Source: CAZDAW01 sp964503685 (lineage in GTDB: Bacteria; Chloroflexota; Anaerolineae; Anaerolineales; Anaerolineaceae). From it: a stretch of DNA of 15,742 nt. Below, one piece after another: positions 7,889 to 14,094 of the stretch. Every line of letters starts with the position of its first letter. The stretch's first letter is position 1. The notes beneath the pieces are model-generated. The model was not told the origin of the DNA and made no database searches. It saw only the letters and a program-made list of their open reading frames with translations. The translations under genes and the position numbers were made by a program. The stretch is taken from the NCBI GenBank assembly GCA_964503685.1, contig CAZDAW010000083.1:1-15742 (forward strand), read 5' to 3'.

Positions 7889-8584
7889 ATGAAAACAATT
7901 GGCATGATCGGTGGAATGAGTTGGGAATCCTCTCTGGAGTATTACCGAATTATCAATGAAACGGTCAAGGGCAGGTTGGGCGGATTGCATTCCGCCAGAA
8001 GCCTGATGTTTTCGGTGGAGTTTGCCGAGATCGAGACGCTGCAGCATGAAGGTCGCTGGCAGGAAGCCGCGAAAATAATGGTCGATGCGGCGCGCAGCCT
8101 GGAGAAAGGCGGAGCCGATTTTATTATCATTTGCACTAACACCATGCACAAACTGGCTCCAGATGTTCAGGCAAACGTCAATATCCCTCTTTTGCATATC
8201 GCTGACGCCACGGCAGAAGCGGTCAAACGTCAGGGCATCCGGCGAGTGGGCTTATTAGGGACGCGTTTCACGATGGAAGAGGATTTTTACAAGGGCCGGC
8301 TGATTGAGAAGCACGGCCTGGATGTGCTGATTCCATCTGAGGCGGAGCAGGTTGTTGTCCACCGGGTCATTTACGATGAATTATGCCGGGGGGTGATCGA
8401 ATCTGAATCGCGCCGGCAGTACCAGGTGATTATTGAAAATCTGGTGAGCCAGGGCGCTCAGGGTATTATTCTGGGTTGCACCGAGATCGGTTTGCTGGTG
8501 AAGCCACAGGATTGCGCTGCGCCTCTCTTTGATACCACTCGCCTCCATGCTGAAGCGGCTGTCGATTACGCTCTGGCCGGGTAA
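7889..8584 (+). CDS. Aspartate/glutamate racemase family protein, likely aspartate racemase
   Basis: PLP-independent two-cysteine racemase, 231 aa. The N-terminus KTIGMIGGMSWESSLEYYR is typical of aspartate racemases (YgeA and RacX relatives). The two catalytic cysteines are C82 in IICTNTMHK and C197 in ILGCTEIGLL, one per pseudo-symmetric half. The gene follows nadB by 39 nt with a weak AAGAAAG ribosome-binding site and no terminator between them, so it should be co-transcribed with nadCAB. In that setting it could convert D-aspartate, for example from recycled cell-wall peptides, into the L-aspartate that NadB consumes. Alternatively it makes D-aspartate for another use, with linkage to nad incidental. 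Substrate preference is not readable from the sequence; some relatives act on other amino acids. Confidence 0.88.
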   Translation: MKTIGMIGGMSWESSLEYYRIINETVKGRLGGLHSARSLMFSVEFAEIETLQHEGRWQEAAKIMVDAARSLEKGGADFIIICTNTMHKLAPDVQANVNIPLLHIADATAEAVKRQGIRRVGLLGTRFTMEEDFYKGRLIEKHGLDVLIPSEAEQVVVHRVIYDELCRGVIESESRRQYQVIIENLVSQGAQGIILGCTEIGLLVKPQDCAAPLFDTTRLHAEAAVDYALAG

Positions 8585-8672
8585 ATCGTTTCGCGCAGTG
8601 TATTGGGCGTTTCGATCATTCTCGCCGTTCTGCTATAGTGTTAGCCCAACGCACCATTTTTGATGGATTTTT

Positions 8673-8726
8673 GGCGGGTCTTGTCGATAATCAACTTTAC
8701 ATTCTCCATTTTGCCCGACCCGCCCG
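8673..8726. repeat. Repeat family D: GGCGGGTCTTG...GCCCGACCCGCC, copy 1
   Basis: An 8-bp perfect inverted repeat, GGCGGGTC (8673-8680) and GACCCGCC (8717-8724), encloses 36 bp. A diverged copy lies at 9062-9115, sharing GGGTCTTG, GATAATCA/GATCAATCA, CCATT and GCCCGACC in the same order. The right-hand CGACCCGCCCG also begins the 45-bp repeats at 8994 and 9330, so the families are joined as modules. Confidence 0.6.
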
Positions 8727-8740
8727 GATGGGTAAAAGAT

Positions 8741-8846
8741 GAGATTGCTTCAGGCTGAAAGGCGTCAGCCTTCGCAACGACCGCGCCATTGGTTCGTCAT
8801 TGCGAGCGAAGTGAGCCTCTTAGAGGCGAACGAGCGTGGCAATCTC
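8741..8846. repeat. Inverted pair of GTCATTGCGAG...GCAATCTC repeats with nested hairpins
   Basis: The left unit (8741-8780) starts GAGATTGCTTC, contains hairpin AGGCTGA/TCAGCCT (8752-8758 and 8765-8771) and ends TTCGCAACGACC. The right unit (8795-8846) starts CGTCATTGCGAG, contains hairpin GCCTCT/AGAGGC (8815-8827) and ends GTGGCAATCTC. The outer ends GAGATTGC and GCAATCTC are reverse complements, so the pair could fold into one large structure. The CGTCATTGCGAG...GCAATCTC ends belong to a dispersed repeat that I recall from many bacterial genomes. Confidence 0.7.
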
Positions 8847-8903
8847 ATGAGCTTTTGTAGCAATTCATCCTACAGGTTGCTCAAAGCGATTGCCTTCGTT
8901 TTT

Positions 8904-8980
8904 GTTGGGTATGCACCCTTCGGGTGTGAAGCGGTTTTAATATCCACTATATCCTTTTTATTAAGGAAGCGAAACCCAAC
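8904..8980. repeat. 77-bp hairpin element bounded by GTTGGGT and ACCCAAC
   Basis: GTTGGGT (8904-8910) and its reverse complement ACCCAAC (8974-8980) bound the element. A compact stem-loop CACCC-ttc-GGGTG (8914-8926) is nested near the left end. The right end, 8963-8980, is the exact inverted match of 228-245. The interior is AT-rich and has no coding look. Confidence 0.65.
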
Positions 8981-8993
8981 ATTTCATCTGCTT

Positions 8994-9047
8994 CGACCCG
9001 CCCGTATGAAGGGTGGAATTAATGATGCGTTGGCAACGGCACCCTAC
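8994..9047 (+). repeat. 45-bp direct repeat, copy 1, with GCGTTGGCAACG core
   Basis: Positions 8994-9038 match 9330-9374 at 44 of 45 bases, the only difference being an A/G at 9025/9361. The unit starts CGACCCGCCCGTATGAAGGG and ends GCGTTGGCAACG. Near-identity over 45 bp in a non-coding gap means recent duplication or strong constraint. The right part, 9024-9047, continues to CACCCTAC and matches the inverted fragment at 51-75. Confidence 0.9.
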
Positions 9048-9144
9048 TACCATCCGGAGCAGACGGGTCTTGATGATCAATCATCCGCCATCATCCATTC
9101 CGCCCGACCGGCCCCTACATTCCGCCACCATTCCTCGGCAAATG

Positions 9145-9211
9145 CAGGTGTTGGGTTTCGCTTGATCTCTGGAAGGGTTGTCTGTATGAAAAACCCGCTC
9201 AACCCAACCTG
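9145..9211. repeat. Palindromic GTTGGGTTTCGCTT...CTCAACCCAACC element
   Basis: The left arm CAGGTGTTGGGTTTCGCTT (9145-9163) pairs with the right arm GCTCAACCCAACCTG (9197-9211), with one bulge. This is the most complete copy in the window of the repeat whose single arms lie at 228-245, 8963-8980 and, weakly, CTCAACCCAACT at 9532-9543. Confidence 0.7.
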
Positions 9212-9329
9212 GTTTTTGGTATCCTAAAATCAGGTAAACCCTTTGACCCTATTTTCCTCAATAAAATGCCTCTTGCCTCTTGACTTTTAAGACAGCATCT
9301 ACAAAACTTGCATTGTCGTTCATTCCGCT

Positions 9330-9382
9330 CGACCCGCCCGTATGAAGGGTGGAATTAATGGTGCGTTGGCAACGTATCCTAC
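9330..9382 (+). repeat. 45-bp direct repeat, copy 2
   Basis: Second copy of the unit at 8994-9038 (44/45 identical over 9330-9374). After the repeat the sequences diverge: CACCCTAC follows in copy 1 and TATCCTAC in copy 2. It is also preceded by CATTCCGCT, similar to the right end of family D. Confidence 0.9.
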
Positions 9383-9399
9383 GGAAATTTATCTGCGTT

Positions 9400-9475
9400 T
9401 GTCACTGCGAGAAGGGCGCTTTTTGCCCGACGAAGCAGTCTCAACGTCAAAATTCGAGATTGCCACGCAATGACA
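9400..9475. repeat. Palindromic TGTCACTGCGAG...CGCAATGACA element with nested hairpin
   Basis: Outer arms TGTCACTGCG (9400-9409) and CGCAATGACA (9466-9475) match at 9 of 10 pairs. Inner arms GCAGTCTC (9435-9442) and GAGATTGC (9456-9463) match at 7 of 8. Between the left outer and inner arms sits the hairpin GGGC-loop-GCCC (9414-9428), in the same relative place as the hairpins in the 8741-8846 copies but with unrelated sequence. This is the fullest copy of that family here. Confidence 0.75.
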
Positions 9476-9556
9476 TCCAGGTGGCAACTTGGATTACTTA
9501 TGGAAAAGATATGGTAAGCATTAAAATCGCCCTCAACCCAACTAACAAAAGTTATT

Positions 9557-10369
9557 TTACTTCCCGCGAGCGCGGATATATTCACTTACATCCACGTTAT
9601 AGACAATATCTTCAACGGTGAAAACTGCCCAGGGTTTGCCGTCATCCATCCAGATGGCTGCACCCGTTTTAGAAAACGGTTTGCCATCGCGGGTTTCCCA
9701 TTCAACGGCCTGGTTGAGCCATAATGTTTTAGAGGCGCTGGTTTGACCGTGGTAACGCATCGATTCCATCCAGGTGGCCAGGCCGGTAGCGGGGTCGAAG
9801 CGGACGATGTAATGCTCCTGACTCTCGCCAAAAGGCACGACCAGGATAGCGGTTTGGTCGTCGATTGGCTCCCAGCTGACGCGCGGATCTGTGAGATAGA
9901 TCGAAGGGAACCAGATCGATTCAGACCAGAGCCCCAGGTTGCCGCCCTGGTCGACTTTATCGCCCTCTTCCACGCCGAAAGGCAACTCCAGCCGGCCGTG
10001 GCCGTCGAGGAAGTGTTCATTGACGGTCATAATCGGAATGCCGAAAAAGGTGGCTTCAATGTAATGACGATAACCTTTACCGGCGATGTAGGTGAAACGA
10101 AAGCGACCCGGTAAAGTGATGTTGCCGTAAGGGCGAAGTGTGGCGCGCCCGGTGATAACGGCCGAGGTGATGACGGGGATATTGTCGCCGTACACTTTTT
10201 GATAGAACCGTTCAACCGGGGCAGGCAAACCTTCGGGGAGCGGGATAGTCTTGATTTCCTGCGACTTTTGGGAATAAGCCGGAAAGGAGGTGGGTTTGAT
10301 TTGCAAACCCAGCCAGCCAATCAGAACGAGAGCGGCGATAACAATACCAATAATGACGATAATTTTCAT
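9557..10369 (-). CDS. Membrane-anchored DUF6544-like protein, function unknown
   Basis: A 270-aa protein with one N-terminal hydrophobic helix (about residues 2-23), then a soluble domain that probably faces outward. The order of features LPAPVERFYQKVYG, VITSAVITGRATLRPYG, PGRFRFTYIAG, NEHFLDGHGRLELP, SESIWFPSIYLTDPRVSWEPI and IVRFDPATGLATWMESMRYH resembles the DUF6544 (formerly DUF6920) family, which is beta-rich and of unknown role. I am only moderately sure of this match. The ATG at 10369 is preferred because GGAG lies 8 nt before it; a TTG at 10375 would leave only 2 nt. It starts 27 nt after the flavodoxin-like gene and is probably in its operon, so a shared extracytoplasmic redox or envelope role is possible but unproven. 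Confidence 0.75.
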   Translation of the reverse strand: MKIIVIIGIVIAALVLIGWLGLQIKPTSFPAYSQKSQEIKTIPLPEGLPAPVERFYQKVYGDNIPVITSAVITGRATLRPYGNITLPGRFRFTYIAGKGYRHYIEATFFGIPIMTVNEHFLDGHGRLELPFGVEEGDKVDQGGNLGLWSESIWFPSIYLTDPRVSWEPIDDQTAILVVPFGESQEHYIVRFDPATGLATWMESMRYHGQTSASKTLWLNQAVEWETRDGKPFSKTGAAIWMDDGKPWAVFTVEDIVYNVDVSEYIRARGK

Positions 10370-10396
10370 AATCAATTCTCCAGGCTTGAATTCACA

Positions 10397-11044
10397 TTAA
10401 ACAGTAATGGTTTGCGCCCAACTGCGAATTTTATCCCAATCGCGCAGGTCTTCATCTTCAGCGCCCATCATCTGGCTGATGCTGCGATCGAGGAAGGATA
10501 AACGCGCCATCTCAATTTTCCCGGCAAAGAAAGCTTCACCCACAGAATTCACCAGCGGGCGGATGGCGTTCAGGTAGGCTATCCGGTTGTTCCGGCTCTG
10601 CTCGTCATCGCCGGTGTTTTGCAAATGAACGGTGAACAAGATGACCGGTAAACTCGATAACGTCTGCTGATTGGTTTTGGCGAATTCGATTGCCTCAGAT
10701 ACCCAGCTACCCATCCGAACTGCGCTGCCCAAAATGACCATACGGTATCCTTTCAGGCTGGTTACTTTCCCGGCTGGACTGACATCGACAGATGCGCCTT
10801 TTTCGCACAAGGTTTGCCCGATAGCTTCGGCAATTTCGCCGGTTGAGCCGCATTTGCTGGCATAGGCAATCAGAATTTTCCCTTGCGAATCGTTGTTTCC
10901 AACACAATTGGTTTGAATAAAATCGATTTTGGGCTGGCGCGTTGCAGCGTAGGTTAACCCCGAACAGGCTACAATCGCTCCGCCAAGTGATATGCCGGCG
11001 ATTTTTAAAAACTTTCGCCGCGAGATTTGTTTCGATTCAGGCAT
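10397..11044 (-). CDS. Tat-exported, probably lipid-anchored flavodoxin-like protein
   Basis: 215 aa. The N-terminus carries a twin-arginine signal, SRRKFLKIAGISLGGAIVAC, in which RRKFLK is the Tat motif and IVAC fits a lipobox, so the mature protein may start at C27 as a lipoprotein. The rest is a flavodoxin-type FMN fold: KILIAYASKCGSTGEIAEAI is the first strand and phosphate loop (S-K-C-G-S-T-G), and YRMVILGSAVRMGSW is the next flavin loop. This resembles the menaquinone-dependent protoporphyrinogen oxidase (HemG) and flavodoxin-5 group, which are normally cytosolic. It likely acts as a redox carrier or reductase outside the membrane, loaded with FMN before Tat export. AGGAGG precedes the ATG by 5 nt, a strong ribosome-binding site. 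Confidence 0.85.
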   Translation of the reverse strand: MPESKQISRRKFLKIAGISLGGAIVACSGLTYAATRQPKIDFIQTNCVGNNDSQGKILIAYASKCGSTGEIAEAIGQTLCEKGASVDVSPAGKVTSLKGYRMVILGSAVRMGSWVSEAIEFAKTNQQTLSSLPVILFTVHLQNTGDDEQSRNNRIAYLNAIRPLVNSVGEAFFAGKIEMARLSFLDRSISQMMGAEDEDLRDWDKIRSWAQTITV

Positions 11045-11332
11045 TTTTCCTCCTGGTAATGGACAGATTAAAATTAATCTTTCGTTCGCAAAATTTCTTG
11101 ACCCTGTTTACGTAACATTGATTCGGATCAAAATGACTGTTGTCATCTAAATGGATTAAAGAACGAATAGTAAAACAATGATGTATTATGTTTTACGAGT
11201 CAAAGTTAAAAAAAGTTGCAGGTGTTATAGTGTCACCTGTGGTGTGTAATAATACAATCTTGCCCCTTTCATTGCGCTTTTGGAGAGATATTTTTCTTTG
11301 ACAGGTAATTATATTGATGAATTTATTAAAAT
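11045..11332 (-). promoter_or_regulatory. Promoter region of the flavodoxin/DUF6544-like unit with two inverted repeats
   Basis: AT-rich gap with no gene. CAGGTG-N9-CACCTG (11219-11239) overlaps a TATAAC -10-like box (11224-11229, minus strand) with a weak TTATTA 17 bp upstream. GTAAAACA-N11-TGTTTTAC (11170-11196) is an 8-bp perfect inverted repeat adjoining TTGACT on the minus strand. A weaker AGATTA-aaat-TAATCT lies at 11065-11080, just before the ribosome-binding site. The first two look like operator sites; I cannot name the regulator. Confidence 0.45.
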
Positions 11333-12319
11333 TTACAGGCTGAATCCTCGCGCAAAAAGCAGCAGTAACCCTAAAACGTATCCTATAGCGATAAGCAAAG
11401 CATCGAATTCGACGAAGAGAAATTTGCGCTCCAGACGGGCAATGTTACCGATTAATCCCATCATTGTGAGCAGCAAACCAACCAGGCCTGCCAGTACAAA
11501 TGTAGAATCGATCGATGCCAGGAAACGCCCCTGTGTATCGAATATATCGGTAATACCCAGGGCGAATATATTAAACATATTACTTCCAAACAGGTTACCC
11601 ACGGCCATATCGTAAGCGCCGATTCTCACGGCTGATATTGTGGTGATCAATTCGGGCAATGAGGTAATGATTGCCACGACTGCGGTGCCAAAGAAACCCG
11701 TCCCCAGTCCTGTCATTTCTGCTATGCTCTTGCTGCTTTTCACCAACAAAGGAGAAACCAGGATTAAAACCAGTGTCGCCACAGTGAAGCCGATCAATCC
11801 CTTGAGTAAACTGGGAGTCGATTTCTCATCGATTTCTGTTGGTTCTCCATCCTCAATATTATTTTGTTTACGGATGAGATGAATTGCAATGAAATAAGCT
11901 GCGATGATGATCAAACTATCCAGTCCAACCCAACCGATTTTGACAGGGATATTTGCCATGATAAAAAAAACCGCCAGAGTTATCATCATGCAGGCCATAC
12001 TACCGTTGACAGCATGATTCATTGCAACTTTGCGCAAGATTCGCCTTCGCCAATAGGCCATATCGATAGCTGCCAGCATGAGCATATTGAACATATTACT
12101 GCCAAAAAAGTTACCGGCAGCCAGGTCAACCACACCCTGCTGAATTGAATTGATCGAAGTGAGAAATTCGGGCAACGAAGTTGCACCTGCTAAAAGTAAT
12201 GTTCCGATAAACATCCCGCCGAGGCGAGTGCGGATGGCGATGACGTCGCCGTACTCTGCCAGTTTCATCGCTGCAAAAACGAGGATCGCGGCGCTTATTA
12301 TGAATTCAACCCAGGCCAT
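11333..12319 (-). CDS. Ca2+/cation antiporter (Na+/Ca2+ exchanger family)
   Basis: Integral membrane antiporter of the CaCA superfamily, 328 aa, which should exchange Na+ or H+ for Ca2+ or a related cation. Both signature alpha-repeats are intact. Alpha-1 has GATSLPEFLTSINS (E51) followed by GNFFGSNMFN (69-78). Alpha-2 has TSLPELITTISAVRIGAYDM (E223) followed by GNLFGSNMFN (241-250). The two glutamates align with the ion-binding glutamates of the archaeal exchanger NCX_Mj. Alpha-2 ends in asparagine (N250) where NCX_Mj has aspartate. An acidic loop (about 155-168) joins the two five-helix halves. The ATG at 12319 is favoured because AAAGG lies 8 nt before it; an ATG at 12325 is also possible. 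The start lies inside the end of the PII-like gene, implying coupled translation. Confidence 0.92.
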   Translation of the reverse strand: MAWVEFIISAAILVFAAMKLAEYGDVIAIRTRLGGMFIGTLLLAGATSLPEFLTSINSIQQGVVDLAAGNFFGSNMFNMLMLAAIDMAYWRRRILRKVAMNHAVNGSMACMMITLAVFFIMANIPVKIGWVGLDSLIIIAAYFIAIHLIRKQNNIEDGEPTEIDEKSTPSLLKGLIGFTVATLVLILVSPLLVKSSKSIAEMTGLGTGFFGTAVVAIITSLPELITTISAVRIGAYDMAVGNLFGSNMFNIFALGITDIFDTQGRFLASIDSTFVLAGLVGLLLTMMGLIGNIARLERKFLFVEFDALLIAIGYVLGLLLLFARGFSL

Positions 12320-12680
12320 TTTCATCGCCTTTCTTATCCAAAACAGATGGGACTCCTTTAACGATGTCCAAAGGCCAGGCAGCTAATATTCCGGTATTAG
12401 GCTGGTCAAGATCGCCGATGATCTTCTCAGCGGCCTGAATACAGGCATGGACATACTCTTCAGTGGGAACAACGGTTAACAGGGTGTAATGTCCTTCTTC
12501 TACGCGGGCGGCCATCCGGGTGAAATTATATCGAAAAGGGACTTTGATATTTTTTGCACGCCTGCGCTGGATACCTGTGCTTTCGAGAATTGTCACACCG
12601 CTGACATTGACTTCATACCACGCATCCAATACATCATCCAGTTTGTCCGGGTTGTCTAATACCATCATCACCATGTACAT
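12306..12680 (-). CDS. PII-like signalling protein
   Basis: Small soluble protein of 124 aa with the PII ferredoxin-like pattern. NPDKLDDVLDAWYEVNVSGV (10-29) parallels the PII start (P-x-KLDEV-x-AL-x-x-x-GV-x-G), followed by TILESTGIQRRR (30-41) where PII has the G-x-GRQKG run. HYTLLTVVPTEEYVHACIQA (64-83) matches the second beta-alpha unit, and TGILAAWPLDIVKGV (96-110) the G-K-I-F-V-x-P strand. The T-loop region (about 42-62) lacks the tyrosine-containing GlnB/GlnK motif, so uridylylation is not expected. AGGAGG lies 6 nt before the ATG. PII-like proteins often sit beside the transporter they gate, such as GlnK with AmtB and SbtB with SbtA. By analogy this one may control the overlapping antiporter. 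Confidence 0.75.
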   Translation of the reverse strand: MYMVMMVLDNPDKLDDVLDAWYEVNVSGVTILESTGIQRRRAKNIKVPFRYNFTRMAARVEEGHYTLLTVVPTEEYVHACIQAAEKIIGDLDQPNTGILAAWPLDIVKGVPSVLDKKGDENGLG

Positions 12681-12704
12681 CGTTTTCCTCCTATCTCTTA
12701 TAAA

Positions 12705-13892
12705 CTAAACCTTTACTTTGAGTCGGTAAACGCCAAAAGAACCTAACAACAAAGAGGCAACACCGGTAAAAGCCAGCATCGGTTGCAAACCGATGGCTTC
12801 GGCTATATAGCCGCTTAACCATGGCCCGGCAAACATACCGATGGCATAAACGGATTGGAAAAGTCCCATTGCTGTAGCGCGCTCCGCTTCTTCTACCTTA
12901 ATAATGCTCATTCCCATTAATACCGGGTAGGCTACGCCTAATGACAGTCCAATGAAGAGCTGTGCAATCACGATCAATGAGATTGTGTGGGTCAGGGCGG
13001 CCAATCCACATCCGATAAAAATCGATATATAACCCGAAAGGATGAGCGGACGCGTACCAGTACGCTTCACAAGACTGGCTGCCAATAGATTGCCAAATGT
13101 TGTGGCGCCAAGACTCAGACTGGTCAACAGGCTCTGCATGGAGTTTGTCGCCCCAAGTTTTTCAGCCAGGATCGGAATAAAGCTGAATGTTGTCGAGTAA
13201 ATGGCATAATGAATGACAACTGCCAGGAGTGGGGGAAGATAAACATCTCTTCGAGTTATCAGTTTGGTTACGGATTGTAAAGAAGGTTTGACGATCGGTT
13301 GTTGTGTTTCCTTGATAGGTAATAAAATCAGTACTGCCAGGGATGCAATAGCAATCGCTATGTAAAATGCCAGAGAATATCCGCCGCTGTCATTCAGCCA
13401 GCCGGTGGTTGCAGTCGCCAGCATGCGGCTGCCGGAACTGATAAAGGTGAGAATGGAACTGGCGCGAATGGCTTCTTCAGGCGGGTAGAGACTGCTGAAA
13501 GCAACAACGAGCGGCACCCAGCACGCGGCGGCCAGCCCGGTAATACCCCGCCCGAAAATTAATCCCAGGTTGCTGTTGAGTGATACCATCATCCACGCGC
13601 CCAACCCGGAACAGACCAACCCGGCGATGATGAACGGCTTTCGCTGTCCCACCCAATCGGTAAGGATGCCCAGCGGCAGGCGGGCGATTGCCTGTAATAA
13701 CCCGTATTGGGCGATGACAATTCCCACCATTGTCAGGCTGCTGGTTTTACTTTGAACAAAGACCGGTAAGGTGGGCACATAGATATACACAGAGGTCCAG
13801 AGGAGAAAAACGACAATCAGATATCCGGCGGCAGTCAGGCGTTGAGCGACAGAAAAAACGGGAGTTGGCGTCGTGTGGTTGGAAGCAGTCAT
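12705..13892 (-). CDS. Major facilitator superfamily transporter
   Basis: 395-aa secondary transporter with about 12 hydrophobic helices. The MFS motif A appears as GILTDWVGQRKP (75-86), following RLPLG at the loop between helices 2 and 3. A weaker equivalent, ASLVKRTGTRP, occurs in the second half, as expected for the duplicated MFS fold. It resembles drug/metabolite efflux-type members, but nothing visible fixes the substrate. It is the first gene of a unit that continues 24 nt later with the PII-like gene and then the antiporter. The ATG at 13892 has no Shine-Dalgarno sequence and lies only 10 nt after a perfect TATAAT, so the message is probably leaderless. Confidence 0.92.
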   Translation of the reverse strand: MTASNHTTPTPVFSVAQRLTAAGYLIVVFLLWTSVYIYVPTLPVFVQSKTSSLTMVGIVIAQYGLLQAIARLPLGILTDWVGQRKPFIIAGLVCSGLGAWMMVSLNSNLGLIFGRGITGLAAACWVPLVVAFSSLYPPEEAIRASSILTFISSGSRMLATATTGWLNDSGGYSLAFYIAIAIASLAVLILLPIKETQQPIVKPSLQSVTKLITRRDVYLPPLLAVVIHYAIYSTTFSFIPILAEKLGATNSMQSLLTSLSLGATTFGNLLAASLVKRTGTRPLILSGYISIFIGCGLAALTHTISLIVIAQLFIGLSLGVAYPVLMGMSIIKVEEAERATAMGLFQSVYAIGMFAGPWLSGYIAEAIGLQPMLAFTGVASLLLGSFGVYRLKVKV

Positions 13893-13934
13893 TATGGAAT
13901 GTATTATACCAATAAAAGAAAACAGGCTAACCTG
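13892..13934 (-). promoter_or_regulatory. TATAAT promoter giving a leaderless MFS transcript
   Basis: On the minus strand a consensus TATAAT (13903-13908) is followed by 10 nt and then the MFS start codon. With the usual 6-8 nt to the first transcribed base, the 5' leader would be only about 2-5 nt. A poor -35 (TTAGCC) lies 16 bp upstream, inside the imperfect palindrome CAGGCTAACCTG (13923-13934), a possible operator. Confidence 0.5.
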
Positions 13935-14029
13935 CTCATCGTTTAAGCATTCGCAGGCTGGCGAGTCCTTGCGGCGACGAGATACGGCTTAATTTACCGG
14001 CATTTACATTTATCCAGATGAAAAATGAA

Positions 14030-14072
14030 ATGGGTTGAGGTACATCCATTAACTGCCTGCGCCTCAACCCAT
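14030..14072 (-). terminator. Hairpin downstream of the sodium symporter gene, possible terminator
   Basis: ATGGGTTGAGG (14030-14040) and CCTCAACCCAT (14062-14072) form an 11-bp perfect stem around a 21-nt loop, 23 nt past the transporter stop. On the transcribed strand TTTCATTTTTCATC follows the stem. The loop is long for an intrinsic terminator, and the arms resemble the TTGGGT/ACCCAA repeat family, so it may be a repeat doing the work of a terminator. Confidence 0.5.
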
Positions 14073-14094
14073 CAGATCCATGTCGGTTTGGAGA

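Larger units (their letters stand above)
8585..9556. repeat. Repeat-packed convergent intergenic region (no gene)
   Basis: About 970 bp between the end of the plus-strand nad operon and the end of the minus-strand flavodoxin unit. Several short repeat families occur here in direct and inverted copies, detailed in separate entries. Open frames at 8739-9227 and 9349-9621 are made almost wholly of translated repeats and are not credible genes. I see no transposase remnant, and no GC-rich hairpin with a T-run that would clearly terminate the nad operon. Sites between convergent 3' ends tolerate such insertions well. Confidence 0.8.

Noticed and set aside
8603..8649. Terminator of the nad operon (TTGGGC...GCCCAA)
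   Set aside because: The stem is only 6 bp around a 35-nt loop, and the T-rich tract comes several bases later; it fits a repeat remnant better.
8739..9227. 162-codon plus-strand open frame between the nad operon and the DUF6544-like gene
   Set aside because: It is built from translated repeats (8741-8846, 8904-8980, 8994-9047, 9145-9211), has no ribosome-binding site and matches no family.
8585..9556. CRISPR array or integron
   Set aside because: The repeats differ in type, spacing and orientation, there are no regular spacers, and no cas or integrase gene is near.
9349..9621. 90-codon plus-strand open frame
   Set aside because: It starts inside the 45-bp repeat, crosses the palindromic repeat at 9400-9475 and runs antisense into the end of the DUF6544-like gene.
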